DNA of 64,000 bases from NCBI GenBank assembly GCA_015075725.1, contig JABTTV010000001.1, positions 2,418,001 through 2,482,000 on the forward strand, in the 5' to 3' direction. A model generated the notes under the pieces. It was given only the letters and a program-made list of their open reading frames with translations, was not told where the DNA came from and did no database searches. Origin of the DNA: Anaerolineales bacterium (GTDB lineage Bacteria > Chloroflexota > Anaerolineae > Anaerolineales > Villigracilaceae). This document shows, piece after piece, positions 17,746 to 26,761 of the stretch. The stretch's first letter is position 1; each line of letters starts with the position of its first letter. Made by a program: the position numbers and the translations under genes.

Positions 17746-19578
17746 ATGATTCAAATCGAAACCACTCCCCATCCCTTTTCCATCTCCTTCAAAAAAAATA
17801 ATCAAGTGATGATGACCGTGAGGCTGGATTCTGATTCCAAGCCGAATCTCCGCAGCGACGATTCATCCGTCACCGCTGAATTCCCGCGCTTCACTCTGGA
17901 ACTCAAACTTGATTCAGACCATTGGGCATTGACCACCACCCCAACCGATTCCCCCGTCGAGGTCAGAATCCAACTCCCCGGCTATTGGTATGGCGGCGGT
18001 GAGCTCATCAATCAGCATCACCCGCTCAACAAGTTGATGATGCACAGCGCGCCCTTTCACACCTTCGATAACGGACCCACAGGCTTGAGCGGTGTCATGA
18101 ACCCCGCCTGGTTCTCCTCCAATGGCACACTCATCATCGCAGACTCGCCCATTGAATTTGGCATGAATCAACCGCCCGCGGACTATCCACGCTTCAAATG
18201 GAGCTTTGTCACCGATGGACGCGGCGCCTTCTCCGACCGTCCCTTTCTTGATAAAGGCGGGGTGGGGGATGGGATGTTCACCTTCAAAGGAAATTCTCTC
18301 GATCTCAAATTCTCCTTTTCCGAAAACGCGGTCACTGCCTACGAAAACCAGATCAAACATTTCGGGCATCCATCTGAACTGCCGCCTGAAGGCTTATTCA
18401 CCAAACCCACATGGACGACATGGGCAAGATACAAAACTGCCATCAATCAGGAAGTCGTTTTGAAGTTTGCAGATGAGATCATCCAAAACGGCTATCCCTA
18501 TCATGTGATGGAGATCGACGACCGCTGGCAGGTCTATTACGGTGATTTGGACTTTGACCCTCAACGATTCCCTGACCCCAAAGCGATGATCGATGAACTA
18601 CATGCGAAGGGATTCAAAGTCACCACGTGGGTTATCCCATTTTTGAATGAACGCTCAAATGCCTTTGCCGAAGGGAAAAAGAATGGTTGGCTTGTGCGCC
18701 GCACAGATGGTTCTCCGTACCTCGTGCCGTGGTGGCAGGGACATGGCGGCTTGCTGGACGTCACCCATCCGTCGGCGTTGGAATGGTTCTTCGAACGGCT
18801 GAATCAGTTACAGGTCAAGACAGGAGCCGATGGCTTCAAGTTCGATGCGAGCGAGGCATGCTTCCTTCCCATTGATGCGGTCACACATCAAAAAATCCAT
18901 CCTAACGAATATACAAATATTTATGTGGATGCGGTAGCGAAGCACCATCGCTTAACCGAAGTGCGCTCGGGTTGGAAAAACCAATCCACGCCGATCTTTT
19001 TCCGCCAGTGGGATAAGACAACTTCGTGGGGATTGGATAACGGTTTGCACTCGGTGTTGACTGGTGCATTGGCGATGAGTTTGGCGGGCTACCCGTTCAT
19101 CCTGCCCGACATGGTGGGCGGCAACGAATACGATGAAAAAGCGGATGCCGATCTGATGATCCGTTGGACGCAGTTGAACGCGCTGCTGCCTTCGATGCAA
19201 TTCAGTCTTGCTCCATGGGATTATGGCGCGGACGCCGCCGAGCTTTGCCGTCTCTTCGCGAACCTGCACGTGGAATTCGCGCCGAAGATTTTGGAGATTG
19301 CTCGCGCCACAGTTGCAAAGGGACAGCCGATCATCCGCCCCATCTTCTGGCTCGACCCATCGGATGAACGCGCCCTGACCTGTGGCGATGAGTTTTTGCT
19401 GGGCGATGAATTTTTGGTTGCGCCTGTAGTGACACCGAACACCACGCAGCGCGATGTTTATCTTCCAAAAGGTGAGTGGCAAAACTATTGGACAGGTGAG
19501 ACAATCCCTGGCAACACTTTGCTCGAACATTACCCAACCCCGCTTGATACCTTGCCGATTTTCAAACGAATCAAATGA
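17746..19578 (+). CDS. Glycoside hydrolase family 31 (alpha-glycosidase)
   Basis: 610 residues from ATG 17746; an in-frame extension back to 17608 overlaps the upstream gene and its terminator and is rejected. The catalytic barrel begins near residue 220. DGFKFDASE contains the nucleophile Asp 367, and SWGLDNGL contains the probable acid/base Asp 431, matching the WTGDN position of the family. A C-terminal beta domain (DEFLVAPVV, WQNYWTGETIPG) follows. No signal peptide, so it acts in the cytoplasm on imported sugar. GH31 members cleave alpha-glucosides, alpha-xylosides, alpha-galactosides or sulfoquinovosides; the nearby galT favours a galactoside but does not prove it. No SD is visible; the start is taken from homology length. 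Confidence 0.9.
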   Translation: MIQIETTPHPFSISFKKNNQVMMTVRLDSDSKPNLRSDDSSVTAEFPRFTLELKLDSDHWALTTTPTDSPVEVRIQLPGYWYGGGELINQHHPLNKLMMHSAPFHTFDNGPTGLSGVMNPAWFSSNGTLIIADSPIEFGMNQPPADYPRFKWSFVTDGRGAFSDRPFLDKGGVGDGMFTFKGNSLDLKFSFSENAVTAYENQIKHFGHPSELPPEGLFTKPTWTTWARYKTAINQEVVLKFADEIIQNGYPYHVMEIDDRWQVYYGDLDFDPQRFPDPKAMIDELHAKGFKVTTWVIPFLNERSNAFAEGKKNGWLVRRTDGSPYLVPWWQGHGGLLDVTHPSALEWFFERLNQLQVKTGADGFKFDASEACFLPIDAVTHQKIHPNEYTNIYVDAVAKHHRLTEVRSGWKNQSTPIFFRQWDKTTSWGLDNGLHSVLTGALAMSLAGYPFILPDMVGGNEYDEKADADLMIRWTQLNALLPSMQFSLAPWDYGADAAELCRLFANLHVEFAPKILEIARATVAKGQPIIRPIFWLDPSDERALTCGDEFLLGDEFLVAPVVTPNTTQRDVYLPKGEWQNYWTGETIPGNTLLEHYPTPLDTLPIFKRIK

Positions 19579-19628
19579 CGAAGAACAACATGACAACCTG
19601 TAAATTCCCGCATAACTTTCTTTGTGGC

Positions 19629-19712
19629 GCCGCCGCTGTCCTTGATCTCACTGGTCACGACGGGCGGAAATACTCCGCGCAGGAGATTCATGATATCACC
19701 CGGCGCCCCTGA
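19629..19712 (+). pseudogene. Remnant of an isochorismatase-family gene (C-terminal fragment)
   Basis: Translation of this stretch reads LTGHDGRKYSAQEIHDIT before a TGA, matching the C-terminal part of the intact isochorismatase-like protein at 41883-42434. A 38-bp block (19647-19684) is identical at the DNA level to 42324-42361. No start, catalytic residues or further homology flank it. Nothing else was seen in the 19579-19747 gap. Confidence 0.75.
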
Positions 19713-19747
19713 GCGAGGATTTTAATTGTGGAAATAAAGTCTCTGCC

Positions 19748-22297
19748 TTAGCTATTCGCCAATACTTTTCTGGCAACTTCTTCAAAATGGTCATCTGTTT
19801 TAATGAGAGGAACAGCTTTCATTTCATGGGGAGATGTTTTGCCTTTGAGTTCCTCTGCAAGTTTTTCGGCACGGGCTTTGGTCTTCAACAAGGCAGACGA
19901 ATTGGCAAGGCAATAAAGTGATAACTGAAGAGCGAATAACAGATTTCCGCGTTTTGCCTGGAGGTCTGCAATATCAACGAGCACATCCAATGCCGTAAGA
20001 GGTCCCTGCGTGTCGAGCGAAAGCCGCAAGGATTCATGCCAGAGATTTTCGGCCTCCTTATCATTTCCCAATGCAAACGCGCTTCGTCCCATTTCTGAGA
20101 GCAGGCGTGCAATATCCCAGCGCGCGCCAAGTTCTGTGAAATATTGCAAGCTTTTCTGGAATGCTTCATATGCCTCGGCATGTTTTTCTTGCGCCTGCGC
20201 CAAAAGCCCCATGCTACGATAGGCATTTCCCAGCCCCATACGATCCCCGATCATGGTGTTGATGGCGATGCTTTCTTCCAGCGCGGCTTGGGCTTCATCA
20301 TATTTTTGCGCATCCTTCGCGCTCAAACTGAGAGACGTGAGTCCAAATGCGGTAAAACGCAAATCACCGGTTCTTCGCCAGGCATCCACGGCGGCTTGAA
20401 ACTGTTCATGCATCGTTTCGGTTTTGCCAAGCAGCATATCCACGCCGACCAATTCCGTCAGACAAAGAGCTTCATACCATGGGTCATGGATGCTGCGGGC
20501 GGTTTGCAATCCTTTTTCGAATAAATCCGAAGCACGGCTAAGATCGCCCATGATGATGTTGATGATCCCTAAAAAGGTAAGGGCTTCCTCAAGAATGGTT
20601 GGATCATGGACATTCTTCAAAACCGCAAGGCTTTGTTCGAGCATGCGCTGAGCTTCTTCGTGCCGTGACGTTCGAAGCGCGAAAAGGGAACGGGTGGTCA
20701 AGGTATGTGCCAGCGACTTCTTTTCCTCATCCTTCAAAGATCGATTCGCCAGGGCATCTTGAATGTGCTTGAGATAATCCAACCCTTCCTGATACCAGCC
20801 CAATGTATCGTATAACGTCGAGTAGGCGCTCAACCCGGTTTCGATAAGCACAAATTCTTGATGCGCCAATGCCCACTCCAAGGCAGTGCGGATGTTGTCA
20901 ATATCCGCGACGAGTTTGGCAAGCGACTCGCGTTGCATGGAACTTCGTAATGGCAGATCTTCCTGACCGAGGAAGCGGATGAAGTATCGCCCGTGAAGCG
21001 CCTGCGCCTCTTCCCTGACCTTGAGCTGGTCTGCCAACCGTTCAGCCGCGTACTGTCTGATAATTTCGTGCAGGTCGTATCGCCCCGTTCCACTTCTGTG
21101 GACCAATGACTTGGCGACCAATGCCGAGAGGACGGGGAGAGTCGCATCCGCGATGTCTCCTGCCGCTTCGCGCGAGAATCCGCCTTGGAAGATGGCAAGC
21201 CGAAGCAAAACATTCTGTTCTTCTTTAGTTAGTAGATCCCATGAATGATCGAAGACCGCCCGAATCGAGCGGTGACGGGTGGGCACATCCTTGGCAGAGA
21301 TGGAGAGGAAATCCAATCCACGCTCGATCTCGCTGGCGATCTCACGGCAGGACAAGGTCCGCACCCAGGCGGCGGCAAGTTCAATGCCGAGCGGCATGCC
21401 GTTGACCAAATTACAAATACGGACGATGGCTGGGTAGTCTTCTGTTGTGGCGTCAAAGCTGACATGCGCGCGGCGGGCGCGTTGTAGAAACAACTCCACG
21501 GATGTGCCTTCGATATCCGTCCCTTCGGGGATGGGTAAGCCATGCACTTCGAAGATCCATTCACCTTGCAGCCCTACTGACTCGCGTGAGGTGACCAGGA
21601 GTTTGAGTTTGGATGTTCTTGCCAATACCTCTGCAAAGAATTCAGAGATGCTTGCATCACCGAGAAGATGTTCGAGGTTATCGATCAGCAGAAGGGTGTG
21701 TTTGTCTTTGAGATAGTTGAATAATTGCTCTTTGGGCTCATGCTCACCTTGAAGCGTAAAGCCCATTGAATCGGCGATGACGGGGATGAGGTAACGGGAG
21801 GATTGAATCGGCGCGAGCGGGACGAAATAGACGCCACCTTCATAATCGGGTTGAGTGCGGGATGCGGTTTCAAGCGCGAGGCGGGTTTTGCCCATGCCTC
21901 CGGGACCCGCCACGGTCAACATGCGGCAATGCGGGTCACGTAGAAGTTTGCGCAGTTCATCCACTTCATGTTGACGCCCGATGAGGGGAGTGGGCAGGGT
22001 GGGGAGGTTGGAAGATGATGTTTGAGCTGGGGGAATGTTTGGGGGCTGAACCCGCTGCGATACGGGAGAGAGGCGGTCTGTCGTCCATTCACCGCGGGCG
22101 ACTTTGATGAAATCCTCCCGTTCAGCAATTTCCAAAATATTGGCGATCAATTCAGCGATCTGGGCGGAGGGACGGCGTTCGTCGCCCTCGATCTTGCGCA
22201 GCATGGCGACCGAACAGCCCACGCGATTGGCAAACTCCTCGCGCGTCAGCCTGCGTGCTGTGCGTTGCTCACGAAGCCATTCACCAAATGTTTTCAT
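19748..22297 (-). CDS. XRE-type HTH / NB-ARC ATPase / TPR regulator (STAND family)
   Basis: 849 residues from ATG 22297; six upstream in-frame codons overlap the -10 box and are not used. Order: XRE-like helix-turn-helix (about 1-65, FANRVGCSVAMLRKIEGDERRPS in two parts), NB-ARC NTPase with Walker A AGPGGMGKT and Walker B TLLLIDNLEHL, winged helix (RHRSIRAVFDHSWDLL), then a long array of TPR-like helical repeats to the C terminus. STAND proteins act as ATP-dependent switches that a ligand opens on the repeat domain; the HTH suggests a transcription role. It is divergent from the cupin-hydrolase unit, its likely target. A close paralogue lies at 59532-62123. Confidence 0.87.
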   Translation of the reverse strand: MKTFGEWLREQRTARRLTREEFANRVGCSVAMLRKIEGDERRPSAQIAELIANILEIAEREDFIKVARGEWTTDRLSPVSQRVQPPNIPPAQTSSSNLPTLPTPLIGRQHEVDELRKLLRDPHCRMLTVAGPGGMGKTRLALETASRTQPDYEGGVYFVPLAPIQSSRYLIPVIADSMGFTLQGEHEPKEQLFNYLKDKHTLLLIDNLEHLLGDASISEFFAEVLARTSKLKLLVTSRESVGLQGEWIFEVHGLPIPEGTDIEGTSVELFLQRARRAHVSFDATTEDYPAIVRICNLVNGMPLGIELAAAWVRTLSCREIASEIERGLDFLSISAKDVPTRHRSIRAVFDHSWDLLTKEEQNVLLRLAIFQGGFSREAAGDIADATLPVLSALVAKSLVHRSGTGRYDLHEIIRQYAAERLADQLKVREEAQALHGRYFIRFLGQEDLPLRSSMQRESLAKLVADIDNIRTALEWALAHQEFVLIETGLSAYSTLYDTLGWYQEGLDYLKHIQDALANRSLKDEEKKSLAHTLTTRSLFALRTSRHEEAQRMLEQSLAVLKNVHDPTILEEALTFLGIINIIMGDLSRASDLFEKGLQTARSIHDPWYEALCLTELVGVDMLLGKTETMHEQFQAAVDAWRRTGDLRFTAFGLTSLSLSAKDAQKYDEAQAALEESIAINTMIGDRMGLGNAYRSMGLLAQAQEKHAEAYEAFQKSLQYFTELGARWDIARLLSEMGRSAFALGNDKEAENLWHESLRLSLDTQGPLTALDVLVDIADLQAKRGNLLFALQLSLYCLANSSALLKTKARAEKLAEELKGKTSPHEMKAVPLIKTDDHFEEVARKVLANS

Positions 22298-22371
22298 GTA
22301 AAAAAATTGTAACACTTTTTGTCACACTGAACTGACACCCAAAGGGCGGCAGGAAAGCGTTTAATGCGGGC
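22298..22371. promoter_or_regulatory. Divergent promoter region of regulator and cupin genes
   Basis: On the minus strand TACAAT (22306-22311) lies 8 nt before ATG 22297 with no SD, as in leaderless genes. TGTCA-N8-TGACA (22320-22337) is an inverted repeat between the two starts. On the plus strand TTTAAT lies 6 nt before ATG 22372. Confidence 0.5.
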
Positions 22372-22851
22372 ATGGCAAATTTATCTCTTCAAACAAAACC
22401 TTATTCGTTCGACGATGACTGCCAACGATTTGAGTCACTGGGTGCGTTCGTTTGCATCAAAGCGAGCGCGGAACAGACAGGAGGTGCGTTCAATTTATTC
22501 GATGTGTTATGTCCGGTTGGATATGAAACGCCACTGCATATCCATTACGCGGAAGATGTGGCGATCTATGTTTTGGAAGGTGTGCTCGATATTTTTTGGG
22601 GCGAAGAAAGCAAACGGGCAAAACCTGGTTCGTACTTTTTTCAACCGCGAGGCACGCCGCATGGGTTTCGTGTGAACGGGACGAAGTCTGTGCGCATGTT
22701 GTATCTGACCTTCCCGGCAGGCTTCGATACCTTTGTGATCGAGCGAGCCAAGCCTTTCACAGACTTCGACGCCATGATGTTGGAAGCCCGTCATAAGATC
22801 GAGATTTTGGGTTCGTTGCCCACTTTAGAAAAAGGAGAAGACGATGAGTAA
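22372..22851 (+). CDS. Cupin-domain protein
   Basis: 159 residues, a single small beta-barrel of the cupin_2 type. The first motif is ETPLHIHYAEDVAIYVLEG (metal ligands His 56 and His 58, with Glu/Asp after) and the second is RGTPHGFRV. Such proteins bind a metal and a small ligand and may be enzymes or sensors; the substrate cannot be read here. It overlaps the start of the next hydrolase gene by 8 nt, so translation is coupled. No SD; a -10-like TTTAAT six nt upstream suggests a leaderless start. It is divergent from the STAND regulator that may control it. Confidence 0.87.
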   Translation: MANLSLQTKPYSFDDDCQRFESLGAFVCIKASAEQTGGAFNLFDVLCPVGYETPLHIHYAEDVAIYVLEGVLDIFWGEESKRAKPGSYFFQPRGTPHGFRVNGTKSVRMLYLTFPAGFDTFVIERAKPFTDFDAMMLEARHKIEILGSLPTLEKGEDDE

Positions 22852-23839
22852 ATTTTTGAAATGGACGAAAAAGATGATGACCGGATTGTTGATCTTCACA
22901 TTGGTTGCTGTAGCTCTGACTTGGGTTGCAGGAAGCATCGCCAAGAACAGACTCGCCGTGCAGTATCCCGCGCCCGGCAAGTTGGTGGATGTGGGCGGAT
23001 ATCACATGCACATCCATTGCGTTGGCGAAGGCAGTCCAGTCGTGGTGATGGAATCTGGCTTGAACGATTTTTCATTGCAATGGTCTTCAGTGCAGGCGGA
23101 GATCGGTCAGTTTGCGAGAGTCTGCGTATATGACCGGGCAGGCTTCGGGTGGAGTGAGGCGAGTCCGCATCCGCGCACGGTGGCGACGATGGTGAACGAA
23201 TTGCACACCTTGCTTCAGAATGCCGAGGTGGAAGGTCCGTATGTGATGGTAGGTCATTCCTTTGGCGGAATCGTGGTGCGGGAATTTACGCATCAATATC
23301 CAGACGAAGTGACCGCCATGCTGCTGGTGGACTCGGCACATGAACTGCACTTTGTGCGCATCCCTGCCTTTGCGACATTGACAGAAGCGATGGCGCGTCA
23401 GTTCAAGTTGTTTGCCGCGCTCAATTCTTTCGGCATCATGGCATTGTCACCGGAGCAGATTCCCGCTCGCGGGTTGGAAGGCGAAGCGTTGGAACAATAT
23501 CGCGCCTTGCTCGCAACCACAGATTATTTCAATGCGGCTGTGATCGAGTCATCCTCTTTCCTTGCCGAGTTTGGAACCGGTTCGACACACAAACTCAAAG
23601 GTCTGGGCGACCTGCCGCTGATCGTCCTGACACGCGGCTTGCCCGACTCGCTGCCCATTCTTTCGGAGCAGGAGAACGCTCAATACGATACGACCTGGTA
23701 CGAATTGCAGCGTGAGTTGGTGGGCTTGTCTTCAAATAGCAGGCAGATCATTGCCGAAGACAGCGGGCATTACATCCAGTTGGATGAGCCAAATCTGGTC
23801 ATTGATGCGGTTCGTGAATTAGTTGAACAATCAAAATAA
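22844..23839 (+). CDS. Membrane-anchored alpha/beta hydrolase (paralogue 1 of 3)
   Basis: 331 residues. A basic start and one membrane segment (about 12-30) anchor the enzyme, probably with the catalytic domain outside. The core shows VDVGGYHMHIHCVGEG, YDRAGFGWSE, nucleophile elbow GHSFGG (Ser 139), and the catalytic His in EDSGHYIQ. The same architecture and phrases recur at 47134-48177 and 48767-49804. The group is generally annotated as alpha/beta fold hydrolase; substrates are unknown and probably esters or lipids. Its start overlaps the cupin stop, so the two proteins are made together. Confidence 0.9.
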   Translation: MSKFLKWTKKMMTGLLIFTLVAVALTWVAGSIAKNRLAVQYPAPGKLVDVGGYHMHIHCVGEGSPVVVMESGLNDFSLQWSSVQAEIGQFARVCVYDRAGFGWSEASPHPRTVATMVNELHTLLQNAEVEGPYVMVGHSFGGIVVREFTHQYPDEVTAMLLVDSAHELHFVRIPAFATLTEAMARQFKLFAALNSFGIMALSPEQIPARGLEGEALEQYRALLATTDYFNAAVIESSSFLAEFGTGSTHKLKGLGDLPLIVLTRGLPDSLPILSEQENAQYDTTWYELQRELVGLSSNSRQIIAEDSGHYIQLDEPNLVIDAVRELVEQSK

Positions 23840-23899
23840 ACCTCGCTCCCGCCGCAGTCCCCGGCGGCGGGAAACAAGAAAAAATAAAAGGAGTCTCTT

Positions 23900-24565
23900 A
23901 TGTTTGCTGGACATTTAGCTGCTGGTTTGGTTCTCAAGAAAATGGAACGTCGCATCAATTTAGGCTGGTTGTTCTTCGCTGCCCTGTTCCATGATTTTCT
24001 GCTCGGCATTCTGGTGTTGCTAGGTCTGGAGCAGATTCACATCCCCGCGAACTTCGCGCAGACGCATTACCTGACCTTTACCTTCCCATATTCGCACGGG
24101 CTGACCGCTTCGATCATCTGGTCTTTGCTGGGTTTCGCCATCACATACGCCGTCCTGCCGCGTTGGTTGAGCAAGGAACGCAAGCAGGCAGGCTTGGCGA
24201 TCGCATTGGCTGTGTTCTCGCATTTCGTTCTGGATTGGTTCGTCCACATCCCTGAGATGCCTTTGCTCGGCGCGGACTCTCCGAAGGTCGGATTAAGTTT
24301 ATGGAATAACCTTCCGCTCGCGCTCGGACTTGAAGTTGGTATGGTCCTCATTGGCTTTATCTACTACCTGAGCATGGTCAAACCTAAGACGAACCTCGCC
24401 AAATATGGAGTCGCTGTTCTCATGGTCTTGATTACTACCCTGACCGTCACCGGACAGTTGCTCGCCGAAACGCCACCACCCGCGAATGGAGCCGCCATGT
24501 CCTGGATCTTTCAACCCTTCCTCATCTGCGGACTTGCGTATTGGTTCGACCGAAAGGAGAAGTGA
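23900..24565 (+). CDS. Membrane-bound metal-dependent hydrolase-like protein
   Basis: 221 residues, SD AAAGGAG before ATG 23900. Five or six membrane segments; His and Asp residues near them (GHLAAG, LFHDFLLG, SHGLTASI, FSHFVLDWFVHIPEMPL) fit the YdjM-like membrane-associated hydrolase family, in which these form a metal site. Activity has not been established for most members, so the function is open. It lies in a same-strand series after the hydrolase gene with a 60-nt gap. Confidence 0.7.
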   Translation: MFAGHLAAGLVLKKMERRINLGWLFFAALFHDFLLGILVLLGLEQIHIPANFAQTHYLTFTFPYSHGLTASIIWSLLGFAITYAVLPRWLSKERKQAGLAIALAVFSHFVLDWFVHIPEMPLLGADSPKVGLSLWNNLPLALGLEVGMVLIGFIYYLSMVKPKTNLAKYGVAVLMVLITTLTVTGQLLAETPPPANGAAMSWIFQPFLICGLAYWFDRKEK

Positions 24566-24634
24566 TCGAAAATAGATATGTACTTCACCTACCGTTGAAT
24601 CATATTCAAAAAACTTTAGAAAAGGAAAAACATA

Positions 24635-25510
24635 ATGTCTACTTCAGTTCTAACGACCACTAACAATAAAGCATCAACTTCATTTATCGAGCGATATCAG
24701 ATTCCCATCCTCTTTTTGCTGGTGCTTGGGTTGACCTGGCCTTTCATGATCGTGGATGTGCTTGGCTCGCACGGGATTCTCCCGTTCCGTGTCCCTATGA
24801 TCTTGTGGTTGGTGATGGGGTATATGCCAACATTGGCTGCCGTGATTGTGACTGGCTTGACCCAAGGCAGAGAAGGTATTCGTGCTTTGTTCAGGAAATT
24901 CCTAATAGCACGCGTTGGAATCAAATGGTATCTCTTTGCCATCTTTGCTCTGGCAGGAGCAACCATTGCCGCTGTTATCCTCGGTAACCAATTCGGAGCA
25001 ACGACTGATAGCCCATTGCTTAAACCAGATATCGCAGCAGCAGGACCAGCCGCCATCTTCCTGAATGCCACCTTGATGTTTATCGTCCGCGGAATTCTGA
25101 ATGGTGAAGAGTTCGCCTGGCGTGGATTAGCCTTGCCGAAACTTCAGGCAAAATACAACGCCCTTACCTCCAGCCTGATCCTCAGCATCCCGTGGATACT
25201 CTTTCATCTGCCGCTTTTCTTTACAAAAGGCTCCACGCAGGAACATATGTCCATCCTTAGCTATGCCGTTCAACTTGCAGCCACATCGATTCTGTTTACA
25301 TGGATATATAACAATACCAAAGGCAGCGTCTTACTTGCTTATATCTTCCATGCCTCAATGAACACCTGGACTGAATTGTTTAGCATCGATGCTGGGAATG
25401 CATTTCAAAACTGGATATTGACCGGTGTGATCGTAGCGCTGACGGTCATTGTGCTGATCTTTTCCGGCGCTGAAAACCTTTCTCGAAAGAATCAAAGAAT
25501 TCAAGAATAA
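24635..25510 (+). CDS. CPBP family intramembrane protease (Rce1-like)
   Basis: 291 residues with about eight membrane segments. The three family motifs are intact: EEFAWRG (motif 1, with the Glu pair and Arg), FHLPLFF (motif 2 His) and HASMN (motif 3 His). CPBP proteins are membrane glutamate proteases related to eukaryotic Rce1; in bacteria they are linked to bacteriocin self-immunity or to processing of small membrane peptides. SD AAAAGGA before ATG 24635. A second, partly degenerate member is at 26762 and a third at 28151 on the other strand. Confidence 0.9.
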   Translation: MSTSVLTTTNNKASTSFIERYQIPILFLLVLGLTWPFMIVDVLGSHGILPFRVPMILWLVMGYMPTLAAVIVTGLTQGREGIRALFRKFLIARVGIKWYLFAIFALAGATIAAVILGNQFGATTDSPLLKPDIAAAGPAAIFLNATLMFIVRGILNGEEFAWRGLALPKLQAKYNALTSSLILSIPWILFHLPLFFTKGSTQEHMSILSYAVQLAATSILFTWIYNNTKGSVLLAYIFHASMNTWTELFSIDAGNAFQNWILTGVIVALTVIVLIFSGAENLSRKNQRIQE

Positions 25511-25524
25511 AACAGTTTATCAAA

Positions 25525-25555
25525 GGATGCAGTTACATTGAAAGTGACTGCATCC
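25525..25555 (+). terminator. Hairpin before the serine-hydrolase gene
   Basis: GGATGCAGTTAC pairs with GTGACTGCATCC (one G-U pair) around a 7-nt loop, between the CPBP stop and ATG 25573. No T-run follows, so it may be a processing or attenuation hairpin rather than a full terminator. Confidence 0.5.
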
Positions 25556-25572
25556 AGTGTTGAAAGGTAAAA

Positions 25573-26757
25573 ATGAAAAGGCAAGCCATGTTCATCTTCT
25601 TGATTGTTCTGCTTATTGGTTTTACTTTATACGCTTTCGCTCCCCACGTTCCTGCCGTCCCAAAAAATGTTGAAAGCGTCACTGAAATGGAAGCCTATTT
25701 GAATCGGCTAACCGCTTCGGGAAACCCGCCCGGCTTATCCGTGGTCGTGGTCAGGGATGGCGAAATCATTTACAACAATGCCTTCGGGGTCGCTGACGGT
25801 CCACGCAAGATCAAAGCCACGCCGGAGACCGTCTATCACTGGTGGTCGATGACCAAAATCCCCACCGCGATTGCCATCATGCAGTTACAGGAACAAGGCA
25901 AGATAAAACTCGATGATGAAGTCACCAAGCACCTGCCTTGGTTCGAAGTGACTTATCCATCAGGTGATAGCCCAGCCATCACAATCCGTCACTTGATGCA
26001 GCATACCTCCGGGCTGCCAAATCCTGTCCCTGCCATGATCGGCTGGGTTCATTATGACGATGCCACGCCAAACCAGACCGAAGTGTTGAAAAAATATTTG
26101 CCGGAATTCAACAACGTGAAATTCGAACCTGGCTCAAAGGCGATCTATGGAAATCTCAATTACATGGTCTTGGGTGCAGTGATCGAAGCCGTATCCGGGC
26201 AGACCTACGAAGAATATATCCTCGAAAATATTCTGGCTCCTCTTGGCATGACCCAAACGAACTTCGTCTACACCTCAGACATGTCCATGCATGAAGCGGC
26301 GGGCAGCATTCCCCTCGTCCATTTCTTTACGCCGCTGCTCCCGACACTCCTTGATACAGACGCGCTCGTCCGTGAACGGGATGGTAAACTACTGTGGATG
26401 AATCGTGTATACATCGAAGCGACTCCATCCACCGGCTTGATCGGACCCGCACCGGATGCGGCGAAGTTGATGATGGCATATCTCAATCGCGGCACGCTTA
26501 ACGGACAGTCGATCCTGTCTCCCGAATCCATTTCCACGCTGACGAATACTCCTCCCATCAACGGGCGCGGACTTGGCTGGGCAGTCGGCGAATCAAACGG
26601 AGAGCTTTACCTCGAACACGGCGGAGGCGGTCCCGGCTTTGCCGCCACCATGCGCCTTTACCCCGAAAGCGGATTGGGCATTGTCATCCTCGCCAACGGC
26701 ACCGACCTGGATCGCGATGGTCTCGCCGATTTACTAAAAACCTTAAACTATCAATAA
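25573..26757 (+). CDS. Serine hydrolase of the beta-lactamase / class C penicillin-binding fold
   Basis: 394 residues with an N-terminal signal or anchor (1-22), so it acts outside the membrane. Motifs of the family are complete: SMTK (Ser 92, Lys 95), YGN (Tyr 192, Asn 194) and HGGGGPG near 347 in place of KTG. These enzymes include esterases, D-aminopeptidases and peptidases; true beta-lactam resistance is not implied. It ends 4 nt before the next start and probably shares an mRNA with the flanking CPBP-type genes. Confidence 0.9.
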   Translation: MKRQAMFIFLIVLLIGFTLYAFAPHVPAVPKNVESVTEMEAYLNRLTASGNPPGLSVVVVRDGEIIYNNAFGVADGPRKIKATPETVYHWWSMTKIPTAIAIMQLQEQGKIKLDDEVTKHLPWFEVTYPSGDSPAITIRHLMQHTSGLPNPVPAMIGWVHYDDATPNQTEVLKKYLPEFNNVKFEPGSKAIYGNLNYMVLGAVIEAVSGQTYEEYILENILAPLGMTQTNFVYTSDMSMHEAAGSIPLVHFFTPLLPTLLDTDALVRERDGKLLWMNRVYIEATPSTGLIGPAPDAAKLMMAYLNRGTLNGQSILSPESISTLTNTPPINGRGLGWAVGESNGELYLEHGGGGPGFAATMRLYPESGLGIVILANGTDLDRDGLADLLKTLNYQ

Positions 26758-26761
26758 ATGG

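Noticed and set aside
25573..26757. Beta-lactam resistance gene
   Set aside because: Only the general serine-hydrolase fold motifs are present; the motif set is shared by many esterases and peptidases.
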